From positions 3,348,001 through 3,412,000 of the forward strand of contig NZ_AP024235.1 in assembly GCF_016756315.1 (NCBI RefSeq): a DNA stretch of 64,000 nt, in the 5' to 3' direction. Of the stretch, positions 8,780 through 17,969 are shown piece after piece (position 1 is the first letter of the stretch; every line of letters starts with the position of its first letter). The notes below the pieces were generated by a model. It was not told the origin of the DNA. It made no database searches and saw nothing but the letters and a program-made list of their open reading frames with translations. Made by a program: the position numbers and the translations under genes. This DNA is from Alteromonas sp. KC3 (lineage in GTDB: Bacteria > Pseudomonadota > Gammaproteobacteria > Enterobacterales > Alteromonadaceae).

Positions 8780-9604
8780 TCACTGAATTAGAGATACCAC
8801 TTTTGCAGTTTCAATTTCCGCGTACTCTGCAGATATTCTAACCAGTTCCATATCTAGACTTACTGTATTGGCTATCTCTGAAGTAAAAAGTTCAATATCA
8901 CCGTACATTTCTTGTTCTAGCTGGCTAATTGTAATTTTATTTGCCAGCGCAAGGACACCAACATCGATATCAGAGGCTTGATGATCACCGTCGTTCATGT
9001 GCGTAACGGGCTGAGAAAGACCAAGGGGTAAGTTCCAATTTTGCAATATGATACCGCTGCAGTGTGCAAACGTAAAACCAAAATGCGCACGTTGCCCTTC
9101 ATCTGGTAATCCACTGCTTTTACTGTCTAAGTAAGCGACATAGCGCTTTGGAGCACGTTTTGCCACCACTAACTCACTTAAGTTTTGCAGCATACCCATA
9201 ACAAAAAAGCGATCTGCACCACGAATATTCAGTCGCATGGCAAGGCTCTTTGCCACCATGCCGCAATACACCGAAGAGTACCAATGTTTATCAATATTAA
9301 CGTATTTGGTTTCGAAGTGTTTAAATGCAGTACCTGCAGTTTCTGCAACAACAATATTGTAGAGCGCCTCACCGCCAATCACGTTGATTGCTTTTGAAAC
9401 GGATTCTATCTGAGAGGGAAAACGAAAAAGTGAACTGTTAGCAAGGCGCAACACTTTAGCAGTTAATGAAGGATCAACACTAATAAGGTTTCCTAAATCA
9501 TCCGCCGTAGAGCGCGGGTCATCTAGTACTGCGCGTAATCGCACGCATATATCAGGTAGCGCAAAAGATTTCGCCGCAAATGCAACGTACTTTTCTATCG
9601 ACAT
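8780..9604 (-). CDS. HDOD-domain protein
   Basis: A 274-aa protein made almost entirely of an HDOD domain (an HD-like fold usually lacking full metal-dependent phosphohydrolase residues). Characteristic blocks are DDLGNLISVDPSLTAKVLRLANSS cut here to SVDPSLTAKVLRLANSS at about residues 43-59, then VSKAINVIGGEALYNIV. No signal peptide, receiver or GGDEF partner domain is present, so it is a stand-alone HDOD. Such proteins are linked to signalling and motility control in other bacteria; a role here is only inferred. It appears monocistronic. Confidence 0.88.
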   Translation of the reverse strand: MSIEKYVAFAAKSFALPDICVRLRAVLDDPRSTADDLGNLISVDPSLTAKVLRLANSSLFRFPSQIESVSKAINVIGGEALYNIVVAETAGTAFKHFETKYVNIDKHWYSSVYCGMVAKSLAMRLNIRGADRFFVMGMLQNLSELVVAKRAPKRYVAYLDSKSSGLPDEGQRAHFGFTFAHCSGIILQNWNLPLGLSQPVTHMNDGDHQASDIDVGVLALANKITISQLEQEMYGDIELFTSEIANTVSLDMELVRISAEYAEIETAKVVSLIQ

Positions 9605-9694
9605 CTAATTACTCTCACTTAGGTTACTTGCCAATACAATGACATTATACATCTATCAGTTGGTTGACCCTACCCTTAAACACGTATTACGTAT

Positions 9695-9982
9695 TTATAG
9701 ATCACCGAATAAATTATACTGGGCTAGTTCATCAGTTGAACTTGATTCACCTTGTTTTCTCGCCCTTGCAAGTACCGCACGTTTTCGTCTAGCGCACGCA
9801 CTGATTATTTGGCGTTTGGTAGCATCGTCCACCTTAAGCCAATACAGGCGCTCGTCTCGACTTCGAAAGCAACCTTTACAAAACCCTCTCGGCCCAGACT
9901 CACATACACCAATACAGGGACTGGGAATTTCAAAAAATTCCAGCTGCTTAGACTGTGGTGATTGTTCTGACATGCGATACAC
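9695..9982 (-). CDS. DUF1289 family four-cysteine protein
   Basis: A small 95-aa cytoplasmic protein. The conserved segment SPCIGVCESGPRGFCKGCFR carries C23, C27, C35 and C38, a pattern suited to binding zinc or an iron-sulfur cluster, followed by RDER and a W-containing helix. This is the DUF1289 signature; the function is not established. Two starts are possible, ATG 9982 or ATG 9973 (MSEQSPQ). It stands alone between the HDOD gene and a SIMPL-domain gene, all on the minus strand. Confidence 0.88.
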   Translation of the reverse strand: MYRMSEQSPQSKQLEFFEIPSPCIGVCESGPRGFCKGCFRSRDERLYWLKVDDATKRQIISACARRKRAVLARARKQGESSSTDELAQYNLFGDL

Positions 9983-10126
9983 TCATTTATCGATACGCGA
10001 AATACAGGGTTATTAAGCTTCCACTGAGTGATAGCTTCATTGCAATGCCCGTCAAACAACAATAAACAGCACCTAAATAAAGGCACTGTTTGCATGTTGT
10101 TTTTTAATAGCATAGCACGCCTAGCG

Positions 10127-10837
10127 CTAATCGATGAGCGTATAGTCGATGGTGGAGACTACTCTTACCTTTTTGATATGAGGGTGATGGCTATCTCGGC
10201 TACTGATGGTAAACCGCCCTTGATTAGCCCGCTTGATTTTTCCTAACGTACTTTGCGAGTCTTTTGCAAATTTCTCAGCGACCTCTCGTGCATTGAGTGT
10301 TGCCTCTTCAATCATTTCCGGTTTAACTTCGTTTAAGCGCGTAAATACATAGTCTGGTTGGGCGCGATAACTTTGATCAGACAACACAATCCCCGTTTTG
10401 ATCAATTCACCAATTTGTTGCATCAACAGTCTGACTTTTTCCACATCTTCAGAAAATACTGTCACAGTCTGAATAGCACTGTAACGAAAAGGCGCTCTGT
10501 CAGAACCGCCGTATTGTTGGGCTAGCTTGTCGGTAATTTCCGGCTTCCCAATGGTGATGCTTTCGCTTGAGACTCCCTTGGTTTGTAAAAACTGTGATAC
10601 CTTGGCACTGTTCTTTTCAATTTGATCGTACAGTGCAGGCAGGTCATTACCCGCATCAACAAACTGAATGGGCCAAATTACCTGATCGGCAATGTATTCT
10701 CTTTCAGAAAGGCCTTTGACAGTGACGACTCTGTCCCACGTCTGCATATCATTCATCGCGCCTGATACCTGAAGACCAAGTACGCTTAACGCGACAATCA
10801 TTCCTATTGCAATAATACTTGCTGCACCTACTTTCAC
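10127..10837 (-). CDS. SIMPL-domain (DUF541) periplasmic protein
   Basis: A 236-aa protein with one N-terminal hydrophobic segment (about residues 5-27, ASIIAIGMIVALSVLGLQV) that is a membrane anchor or signal peptide. The rest is a SIMPL/DUF541 domain starting with VVTVKGLSEREYIADQV and ending with strands VRVVSTIDYTLID. The family, related to E. coli YggE, is periplasmic and has been linked to oxidative stress, but its biochemical role is unclear. It lies downstream of the RND pump operon but behind that operon's terminator, so it is probably separately transcribed. Confidence 0.87.
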   Translation of the reverse strand: MKVGAASIIAIGMIVALSVLGLQVSGAMNDMQTWDRVVTVKGLSEREYIADQVIWPIQFVDAGNDLPALYDQIEKNSAKVSQFLQTKGVSSESITIGKPEITDKLAQQYGGSDRAPFRYSAIQTVTVFSEDVEKVRLLMQQIGELIKTGIVLSDQSYRAQPDYVFTRLNEVKPEMIEEATLNAREVAEKFAKDSQSTLGKIKRANQGRFTISSRDSHHPHIKKVRVVSTIDYTLID

Positions 10838-10933
10838 GATTAACTCCCTAATACATTTAATACTTATCCAAGTTTAATCAACAATAGCACCCTTTTTATT
10901 GTGTAAATAAGGCTAGTTGAGGCGAATTAAGGC

Positions 10934-10961
10934 AAAAAAAAGGCCACTCAAATGAGTGGCC
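10934..10961 (-). terminator. Terminator of the RND efflux operon
   Basis: On the minus strand GGCCACTC/GAGTGGCC form an 8-bp stem around a 4-nt loop, followed by eight T residues, 44 bp past the pump gene's stop. Confidence 0.9.
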
Positions 10962-11004
10962 TAAAGAGCCCCTTAAGAGGGCAACGCTTGGGTAGACGGG
11001 AGAG

Positions 11005-14000
11005 TTAACCGTTGCGCTTTAGCAAATAGTAAAAGACTGGGGTTAGGATTAGCCCGAAGAAGGTTACACCTATCATGCCTGAGAATACTGCTACCCCCAT
11101 CGCCTGACGCATTTCAGCGCCTGCGCCTGTAGAGATAACCATTGGCAGTACGCCCATAATGAATGCAATTGAAGTCATCAAAATAGGACGTAAACGTAAA
11201 CGGCTCGCTTCTTTAATAGCAGAGAGCGCATCCATACCCTTGTCTTGCAGCTCTTTAGCAAACTCGACAATAAGAATGGCGTTCTTAGTGGCAAGGCCGA
11301 CCAGTACAATCAATCCAATTTGAGTGAAGATGTTGTTATCACCACCGTAAACTTGCACACCTATTAACGCGCTCAGCAATGTCATTGGTACAATCAAAAT
11401 GATAGCCAATGGCAGACGCAAGCTTTCATATTGTGCTGCAAGTACAAGGAACACCAACAACACTACGAGTGGGAATACGAAGGCTGATGCATTACCTGCA
11501 AGAATTTGCTGGTACGTTAATTCAGTCCACTCGTATGTCATGCCCAATGGCAGTGTTTCAGCCAAAATTTCTTCAATAGCGGCTTTTGCTTGGTCAGATG
11601 AGTAACCCGGCGCTGGCGCACCATTGATTTCTGCCGTGATATAGCCGTTATAGTGCATAACACGGTCTGGACCTGCGCTGTGCTCGATATTCAAAAATGA
11701 ACCTAGGGGAATCATTTCACCTTGTGCATTTCTAATTTTGAATTGCGTAATATCTTCAATATCTTGACGATACTGCGCATCGGCCTGCACATTCACTTGG
11801 TACGTGCGACCAAACAAATTGAAATCATTAACATACAGTGAGCCCAAGTAAGCCTGCATAGTGGTGAACAAGGTATCGATATTCACACCTTGGCTTACGG
11901 CTTTTTCACGGTCTACATCTACGTCAAGCTGAGGTACAGCAACCGTAAAGCTGGTGAAAGCATCGGTAAGCGCAGGATGTGCCCATGCTTTGCCAATCAC
12001 TTCTTGAGTGACACGCTCTAGCTCTTCAAATCCAAGATTGCCTCTGTCTTCCACCTGCAAGCGGAAACCGCCAATTGTCCCTAACCCCATTACTGGTGGT
12101 GGTGGGAATATAGCCACAAACGCACCTTTAATAGAACCAAAGTTTTGGTTTAGCTGAGCTGCAATGGCGCCACCCGATAATTCAGGACTTTTACGCTTGT
12201 CAAAGTCGGTCAAGGTAGCGAATAAAACACCTGAGCTTGGACTATTGGTAAAGCCGTTAATGTTTAGCCCCGGAAATGCAATGGCATCTTCAACGCCAGG
12301 GTGTTCCATGGCAATACGTGACATCTCGCGAATAACTTCTTCGGTTCTATCTAAGCTGGCGGCATTAGGTAGCTGAGCAAACGCGACCAAGTACTGCTTG
12401 TCTTGTGGCGGTACATAGCCAGTAGGTGTATTGGCGAACTGGAAATAAGTTAGGCCAAGTAACCCAGCATAAAGCACCATAATGACGCTGCTTTTACGGA
12501 TAAGACCGCCCACAGCACCAGTGTACTTCTTAGAACCTCGGTCGAAGAAACGGTTAAAAGGCGCGAATATGAAACGACCAAACACTTTATCCATTACTCG
12601 GGTAAGCCAGTCGTTAGCTTGACCGTGAGGCTTCAGCAATAGTGCAGACAAGGCTGGGCTTAGCGTTAAAGAGTTAATTGCTGAGATTACCGTTGAAATA
12701 GTGATAGTCAGTGCAAACTGCTTATAGAACTGCCCTGTTAAACCACTCATAAAGGCGGTCGGTACAAACACCGCTGCAAGTACAAGAGTTGTCGCAATAA
12801 TAGGCCCAGTTACCTCTTTCATTGCCTGTACCGTGGCATCAAACGGTGTTTTGCCTTCTGAAATATTACGCTCGACGTTCTCAACAACCACGATGGCGTC
12901 ATCAACAACAATACCAATGGCAAGTACCAAGCCAAACAATGACAGGGCGTTAAGTGAGAAGCCCATCAACTGCATAAACGCAAAGGTACCCACCAACGAA
13001 ATTGGTACTGCAACCAATGGAATTATGGATGCACGCCATGTTTGAAGGAAAAGTACTACCACAAGAACAACAAGTAATACCGCTTCAAGCAATGTGCTAA
13101 TTACTGCTTCAATTGAGCCACGCACAAACACGGTAGGATCGTAAGCAATTTCGTATTCTAGGCCTTCTGGGAATAGCTGTGATAACTCAGCCATACGCGA
13201 ACGCACATCGTCTGAAATTTGAATAGCATTTGAACCTGGCGCTTGGAAAATAGGTAAAGCCGCTGCTGGGTTATTGTTAATCAATGAGCGAAGCGCATAA
13301 AACTCTGAACCTAGCTCAATACGAGCCACATCTTTAAGACGTGTAATTTCGCCATTATCACCGGTTTTAACGATGATGTTTTCAAATTCCGATTCGTCTT
13401 TAAGGCGACCGCGTACGTTAATTAAAAGCTGAAATTCGCTAGTCCCCGTTGGCTGTGCACCAAGGCTGCCCGCAGCTGCTTGCTGGTTTTGATCCGCAAT
13501 TGCCGCTACTACATCGCCAGGGTTCATTTGCAAAGCAGCAAGTTTGTTAGGGTCTAGCCACACACGCATGCTGAACTCGCCTGCGCCAAACAGGCGTACT
13601 TGCCCTACCCCGTCGATACGGGCCAGCTCGTCTTTTACAAACTGATCGGCATAGTTAGACAGATAAAGCATGTCGTAGCGATTATCTGGCGATGTTAAGT
13701 GAACCACCATGGTAAGGTCAGGCGATGACTTTTCAGTAACCACACCTAAACGCTGCACTTCTTGTGGCAAACGTGGAGTAGCACGATTCACACGGTTTTG
13801 GACCAGCGTTGTCGCTTCATCTGGATCTGTACCGATAGCAAACGTGATGGTTAATGTCATTCGGCCATCGCTGGTTGCTTGTGAAGACATGTACAACATG
13901 TTTTCAACGCCGTTAATTTCTTGCTCAAGTGGTGTCGCGACGGTTTCGGCTATTACTTCTGGGTTTGCGCCCGGATAGTTGGCTGTTACCACTACTGTTG

Positions 14001-14127
14001 GCGGAACAACTTCTGGATATTCTGTAATGGGCAGTTGCCATACTGCAATGGCACCGCCAATAAAAATGAGTAGTGATAGCACGCCCGCAAAAATCGGGCG
14101 GCTAATAAAGAATTGCGAGATGTTCAT
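11005..14127 (-). CDS. RND multidrug efflux transporter, HAE1 (AcrB/MexB-like) family
   Basis: An inner-membrane proton-driven drug exporter of 1040 aa, the normal AcrB-family length. It begins MNISQFFISRPIFAGVLSLL, the usual first helix. The proton-relay Asp pair is seen in GIVVDDAIVVVENVER (TM4, about residue 410), and the TM10 Lys in GLATKNAILIVEF. Two large periplasmic loops separate the helix groups, as expected. Its ATG overlaps the adaptor gene's stop as TAATG, showing translational coupling. No TolC-type outer-membrane gene follows, so a shared outer-membrane channel encoded elsewhere is inferred. The substrate range cannot be read from sequence. Confidence 0.95.
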   Translation of the reverse strand: MNISQFFISRPIFAGVLSLLIFIGGAIAVWQLPITEYPEVVPPTVVVTANYPGANPEVIAETVATPLEQEINGVENMLYMSSQATSDGRMTLTITFAIGTDPDEATTLVQNRVNRATPRLPQEVQRLGVVTEKSSPDLTMVVHLTSPDNRYDMLYLSNYADQFVKDELARIDGVGQVRLFGAGEFSMRVWLDPNKLAALQMNPGDVVAAIADQNQQAAAGSLGAQPTGTSEFQLLINVRGRLKDESEFENIIVKTGDNGEITRLKDVARIELGSEFYALRSLINNNPAAALPIFQAPGSNAIQISDDVRSRMAELSQLFPEGLEYEIAYDPTVFVRGSIEAVISTLLEAVLLVVLVVVLFLQTWRASIIPLVAVPISLVGTFAFMQLMGFSLNALSLFGLVLAIGIVVDDAIVVVENVERNISEGKTPFDATVQAMKEVTGPIIATTLVLAAVFVPTAFMSGLTGQFYKQFALTITISTVISAINSLTLSPALSALLLKPHGQANDWLTRVMDKVFGRFIFAPFNRFFDRGSKKYTGAVGGLIRKSSVIMVLYAGLLGLTYFQFANTPTGYVPPQDKQYLVAFAQLPNAASLDRTEEVIREMSRIAMEHPGVEDAIAFPGLNINGFTNSPSSGVLFATLTDFDKRKSPELSGGAIAAQLNQNFGSIKGAFVAIFPPPPVMGLGTIGGFRLQVEDRGNLGFEELERVTQEVIGKAWAHPALTDAFTSFTVAVPQLDVDVDREKAVSQGVNIDTLFTTMQAYLGSLYVNDFNLFGRTYQVNVQADAQYRQDIEDITQFKIRNAQGEMIPLGSFLNIEHSAGPDRVMHYNGYITAEINGAPAPGYSSDQAKAAIEEILAETLPLGMTYEWTELTYQQILAGNASAFVFPLVVLLVFLVLAAQYESLRLPLAIILIVPMTLLSALIGVQVYGGDNNIFTQIGLIVLVGLATKNAILIVEFAKELQDKGMDALSAIKEASRLRLRPILMTSIAFIMGVLPMVISTGAGAEMRQAMGVAVFSGMIGVTFFGLILTPVFYYLLKRNG

Positions 14128-15389
14128 TACTTAAGACCTACTGTTACAGTGCCAGATGCCACTGAACCACCAGACAGTACGTCCTCGTAATGCGCCATGT
14201 TGGTTACTTCTGTTACGTTATCTACCTGAGACTGCCAATCCTGCAAGCTCGCTAATGCATCTTGGTCACCCATAGGTACTTCGTTCGCCGACACTGGCGC
14301 CCCTGGACGTACGCGTTGTAATCCGTCTACAACTATGGTGTCGCTAGCCGCAAGCCCACTTTTAATAATGCGCATGCTGCCAACTTTGTCACCCAACGTA
14401 ACCGCACGGTATTCCACTTTGTTTTCTTCATTTACCACAAGCACATACTTGTTATTCAAGTCGGTACCAATAGCTTTTTCTTTGATAAGAATGCCCTGCT
14501 CGTCTGTACTTCCAGCGAGTTTAAGGTGGGCAAACAAACCAGGGATCAAGCGACCCTCTTCGTTATTGAACACCGCGCGAACTCGCAATGTACCTGTGCT
14601 GCCATTCACTTGGTTATCGATAAAATCAATTTGGCCCCAATGCTGGTAGTCAGACTCATTGGCTAAACGCAGTGCAACAGGCTTGTCGTTCACAGACGTT
14701 GCATTGCTGCTTGATACATAATTAAGGTACGTTTGCTCGTCGATGTCAAAGTAAGCGTATAAACGGTCTGTTGACACGATACGAGTAAGTTCAGTTTGAC
14801 CCGCCGTTACAAAGTTACCTTCAGTAATATTGGCGCGAGAAATGCGACCTGAAATAGGTGCTTCAACGCGCGCAAAACCTCGGTTTAAGCGCGCTACTTC
14901 AAGAGCGGCTTGAGTTTGATTAAGGCTCGCTAGCGCTTGGTTTTTCTCTGCTAAACGCGCATCAAGTACCTCTTCAGACACAGCTTGTGTCTTACGCAGT
15001 TTGTAGGCGCGTTTATAGTTCTGCTCAGCTAGCTCTAGTCGACTTTTCGATTCTTCAAGCTGTGCAGTCAAGCGAGCGACTTCTGCTTTAAACGTGCGAT
15101 TATCAATAAGGAACAGTGTTTGCCCTTGCTCAACATATTCGCCTTCTTTAAATGCGACAAAATCGATGTAACCTGAAACACGAGGACGAAGCGCTACAAT
15201 TTGTGGCGATTCCAAGCGACCAGTGAAGTTGTCCCATTCGGTAAGACGTTGCGTGACAACCGCTGCTACATCCACAGGTACGCCAGCATTTGCCTGCATA
15301 GATTGACTAGGATCCTGCTCGTCACCACCGCATGCAGCGACTAGCGCAGTAAGGCTTAAAACAGCCAATAAACGGGTAAAAGTTTTCAT
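14127..15389 (-). CDS. RND efflux periplasmic adaptor (membrane fusion) lipoprotein
   Basis: A 420-aa AcrA/MexA-type adaptor that bridges the inner-membrane RND pump and the outer-membrane channel. The signal peptide ends in the lipobox LVAAC with the lipidated Cys at residue 20. Next come a lipoyl half-motif (VSGYIDFVAFKEGEYVEQGQ), a long alpha-helical hairpin rich in Gln/Ala/Leu (about residues 105-165), the second lipoyl half (VEAPISGRISRANITEGNFV), then beta-barrel and membrane-proximal domains. It is first in a two-gene operon with the pump. The LysR-type gene 800 bp upstream is divergent and could regulate it, but this is not shown. Confidence 0.94.
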   Translation of the reverse strand: MKTFTRLLAVLSLTALVAACGGDEQDPSQSMQANAGVPVDVAAVVTQRLTEWDNFTGRLESPQIVALRPRVSGYIDFVAFKEGEYVEQGQTLFLIDNRTFKAEVARLTAQLEESKSRLELAEQNYKRAYKLRKTQAVSEEVLDARLAEKNQALASLNQTQAALEVARLNRGFARVEAPISGRISRANITEGNFVTAGQTELTRIVSTDRLYAYFDIDEQTYLNYVSSSNATSVNDKPVALRLANESDYQHWGQIDFIDNQVNGSTGTLRVRAVFNNEEGRLIPGLFAHLKLAGSTDEQGILIKEKAIGTDLNNKYVLVVNEENKVEYRAVTLGDKVGSMRIIKSGLAASDTIVVDGLQRVRPGAPVSANEVPMGDQDALASLQDWQSQVDNVTEVTNMAHYEDVLSGGSVASGTVTVGLK

Positions 15390-15776
15390 TGCAAGATTCT
15401 CTCTTAAGTTCGACTAAAGTTTGATGAGATGCATTATGGACCACGCCAAACAATAAAAATAATTATCTTTTTATATGCAACACATCACACAATGTTATAT
15501 ATTGAGAATCTAGCGGACAAAATTTAAACGTAAAAAAGGAGGTTTCACCTTTATTACGCAAATAACTGCTTAGAAAGCGAGAACTTAGGAAATTAGCGGG
15601 CTACAGCAGCGCAGTGTAACACTGTCACTCATCGCATTCATTTGGAAAATAAATGCATTTAGCTATAACCTATAACGAAACTATGTCATTGCTATGACAT
15701 CGATATATTTTTCGAAAACTGAAAAGTAAATGTGTGTACCGAAGTACGCTTCACCAAAATTAAGGCTGAACTTTTT

Positions 15777-15906
15777 GGCCTGTAGATACAAAGCGAGATG
15801 ACACTCGTAGTCAGTGCGAAGTAATTTACTTGTACCTTTGGGTACATAAAAAACAATTGACGCTTTTTGCGATAGTCGAGAGACAAAGAGGTGGAAGCGC
15901 GGAGTA
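15777..15906. repeat. 130-bp direct repeat, copy 1
   Basis: This begins GGCCTGTAGATAC and ends GAAGCGCGGAGTA. A second copy starts exactly 159 bp later. By eye the two differ at about 7 of 130 positions and have no indel. The 29 bp between the copies are not repeated clearly. Confidence 0.92.
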
Positions 15907-15935
15907 GCTTCACCTTACTTCAGGCGAAATAACAA

Positions 15936-16065
15936 GGCCTGTAGATACGAAGCGAGATGACACACGTTGTCAATGCGAAGTAGTTCACTTGTACCTTTGG
16001 GTACATAAAAAACAATTGACGCTTTTTGCGATAATCGAGAGACAAAGAGGTGGAAGCGCGGAGTA
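15936..16065. repeat. 130-bp direct repeat, copy 2
   Basis: This matches copy 1 over its full length. Its internal segment 16018-16036 (GACGCTTTTTGCGATAATC) is repeated in inverted orientation at 16154-16172 with one mismatch, so copy 2 together with the sequence that follows can form a large stem-loop. Confidence 0.92.
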
Positions 16066-16172
16066 AACCCTCTACCGCAGGGATGCGGTAGTGGAGCCCC
16101 CAAGGATGGGTTTACGGCGCGTTTACGCAGCGCTTCCTCCTTTTTGGCTAAATGATTATCGCAAGAAGCGTC
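16018..16172. repeat. Inverted-repeat element with nested hairpins upstream of the LysR gene
   Basis: Outer arms 16018-16036 and 16154-16172 are complementary at 18 of 19 positions. Inside lie AAACCC (16065-16070) opposite GGGTTT (16108-16113), enclosing a perfect 8-bp hairpin CTACCGCA-GGGA-TGCGGTAG (16072-16091). The structure ends 18 bp before the LysR start codon. It looks like a small non-autonomous repeat element; genome copy number cannot be judged from this window. Confidence 0.75.
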
Positions 16173-16190
16173 TAAAGACCGGAGACGATT

Positions 16191-17273
16191 ATGCGTCCAC
16201 ATGACTTAAACTTACTAATGATATTCGATGCGATAATGACAGAAGGTGCAATTACCCGCGCCGCAGATAGGCTGTCAATGACTCAGCCGGCAGTATCAAA
16301 TGCCCTGTCACGTATGCGAACCGCATGGAAAGACGAATTATTTGTTAAGGACGGACGCGGTATTCAACCCACTTCATTTGCCAAAAACTTATGGAGCCAA
16401 ATTCAAGGCCCGTTGGGTGAACTTGAAGTTGCGGTAAACCCGACAGACTTTAACCCTGCAACGGCCAAGCGTACGTTCAGAATTGCCGCGACAGACAGTA
16501 TTGTTTCTATGGTGTGGGGACCTCTTCGCCAAGTTATCGAAAACGAAGCACCAGGTATCAACATTCACGCTATTCCTAATTACGATATGGAAACGGACAA
16601 AATACTCAAAGACGCAGAAGCTGAGCTAACGTTTTCCAAATACCAAGAGCCTGATTCAGTTATACGCGCTGAACATGTACTTGATCCCAGCTGGGTTGTG
16701 GTTATGCGCCCTGATCACCCGTTGGCGAAAAGCCAGCTTACATTAGAAGAGTTTGTGGCCGCTGATCATCTATTGGTTTCTGTGACAGGCGATGTGACAG
16801 GCCCTACCGATCAAGTATTGGCTAACTTAGGGTTAAAACGCCGCGTAGCTATGTCGGTTAATCAGTTTTACAACGCAACGCCTCTGCTAAAAGAAAGTAA
16901 CCTCATTTGTGTTGCACCATCGCTTGTAATGGAGCGAGAGATATTTTCTGGTGAACTTGCGGTTTTTGAAACGCCAATTGAAATTGTAAGTTCGCCACTG
17001 TCTGTTATGTGGCACAAGCGTCAAGACCAAGATGCAGGATTACAATGGCTTCGAGGTTTGGTAGTTAAATTTATACGCGAACGGGTTCAGCGTCATGAAA
17101 TGTTGCTGTCTCAATGTTGCCGTAAAGCGTATTGCGAAAAAACCGTTAAGCGCTTTATGGAACAGCGCAATATGGACTGCAATGAGTTCACGCCAGCGCA
17201 TCTTAAAACGCAGGAGTTTGACACTGAAGAAGTTGCAGCCAACCAAAAAATTGAAGAAAAAGTGATTGCTTAA
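16191..17273 (+). CDS. LysR-family transcriptional regulator with C-terminal extension
   Basis: A DNA-binding regulator. The N-terminal winged helix-turn-helix is clear (residues about 5-65: ITRAADRLSMTQPAVSNALS, RMRTAWKDELFV), followed by a two-lobed LysR substrate-binding domain (about 95-300). Its N-terminus RPHDLNLLMIFDAI resembles the NodD/NahR/LeuO subgroup. The protein is 360 aa, about 60 longer than usual, and the extra tail (301-360) carries C309, C310, C315 and C330. It is divergent from the RND efflux operon and could control it, but the 800-bp spacing makes that only a guess. Confidence 0.9.
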   Translation: MRPHDLNLLMIFDAIMTEGAITRAADRLSMTQPAVSNALSRMRTAWKDELFVKDGRGIQPTSFAKNLWSQIQGPLGELEVAVNPTDFNPATAKRTFRIAATDSIVSMVWGPLRQVIENEAPGINIHAIPNYDMETDKILKDAEAELTFSKYQEPDSVIRAEHVLDPSWVVVMRPDHPLAKSQLTLEEFVAADHLLVSVTGDVTGPTDQVLANLGLKRRVAMSVNQFYNATPLLKESNLICVAPSLVMEREIFSGELAVFETPIEIVSSPLSVMWHKRQDQDAGLQWLRGLVVKFIRERVQRHEMLLSQCCRKAYCEKTVKRFMEQRNMDCNEFTPAHLKTQEFDTEEVAANQKIEEKVIA

Positions 17274-17301
17274 ACACGCAATAACAGAACAAGTAGCAGG
17301 G

Positions 17302-17742
17302 TTAGTTGGTTTTACATCCCAGCGAAGAAAGCCAATCTAGCCCTTCCTGCTCACTACTACAGAACAAGTACTTTATTCCCGCTTGCTGGAATACCCGCTC
17401 AAACTGCCTAACCACTAAGGCTGGCACTTTTGCCCTATCTGCAATAACCACACTTGCATGCATGCCAAGCTCCATACGGCGCTTTATAGACACTACAAGC
17501 CACTCTTCCGCTTCGGGTGTTAATACACCGGTCCCAAAAATTGAGCCGATGAAGCCCCATTGCGCACCATCAAGATTCCCTGTCAGCATGAGAACATCGT
17601 CGTGATATTGCTGCAGCATTTTTTGCGTTGCAATACCTTTCAATTCTGCCTTTATAACGCAGCCGTTGAGTTCAATGGCATATTCACCGTGTTTAGAAAA
17701 TGAAGCCGGAGATGACAAACGAGATGGTGGAGTACTTTGCAT
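17302..17742 (-). CDS. Hypothetical protein, possibly STAS-like
   Basis: A 146-aa soluble protein that I do not recognise. It has a polar Ser/Pro-rich N-terminus, then alternating strand and helix: a strand-rich block (EYAIELNGCVIKAELKG), a helix, a W-containing hydrophobic segment (GAQWGFIGSIFG), a second helix and strand (MHASVVIADR), and a C-terminal Cys-containing strand. The layout recalls STAS or SpoIIAA-like folds, but no diagnostic motif is present. It is convergent with the LysR gene and separated by 28 bp. Confidence 0.7.
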   Translation of the reverse strand: MQSTPPSRLSSPASFSKHGEYAIELNGCVIKAELKGIATQKMLQQYHDDVLMLTGNLDGAQWGFIGSIFGTGVLTPEAEEWLVVSIKRRMELGMHASVVIADRAKVPALVVRQFERVFQQAGIKYLFCSSEQEGLDWLSSLGCKTN

Positions 17743-17922
17743 TAAAACCTTTTATGTATGTTGAGTATAAAATGGGATAACTTAAGAGGCGCGTATTTTA
17801 ATTAATCGTTCAATAACGTAAATCACCCTTTAGTATAAAAAACCAACAAATAAGGAATTTTTTATGTTAGAACTTAAGCGAATGAAAGGAAAAGCACAGA
17901 GCTGTAAAAGTGCAAGATACAA

Positions 17923-17947
17923 AAAACCCGCTCGTTGAGCGGGTTTT
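17923..17947 (-). terminator. Terminator of the pyruvate dehydrogenase operon
   Basis: An 11-bp stem AAAACCCGCTC/GAGCGGGTTTT with a 3-nt loop, 22 bp past the lpdA stop, with T-rich sequence on the minus strand. Confidence 0.9.
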
Positions 17948-17969
17948 AATTAATTAGCGAAAAAGACGT

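Larger units (their letters stand above)
15390..16190. other. 801-bp intergenic region between divergent RND operon and LysR gene
   Basis: The region has no credible gene. The part next to the adaptor gene is AT-rich and likely holds its promoter. A dyad ATGTCAT-TGCT-ATGACAT (15683-15700) could be an operator. The right half is filled by a 130-bp direct repeat in two copies and a nested hairpin element, listed separately. A 95-codon reading frame on the minus strand (15915-16202) crosses the repeat and is judged non-coding. Confidence 0.75.

Noticed and set aside
9639..10016. 125-codon plus-strand frame over the DUF1289 gene
   Set aside because: The opposite strand encodes the DUF1289 protein with its conserved cysteines; this frame has no such support.
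15915..16202. 95-codon reading frame on the minus strand across the repeat element
   Set aside because: It lies inside the direct repeat and hairpin DNA, has no ribosome site, and its composition follows the repeat and not a protein family.
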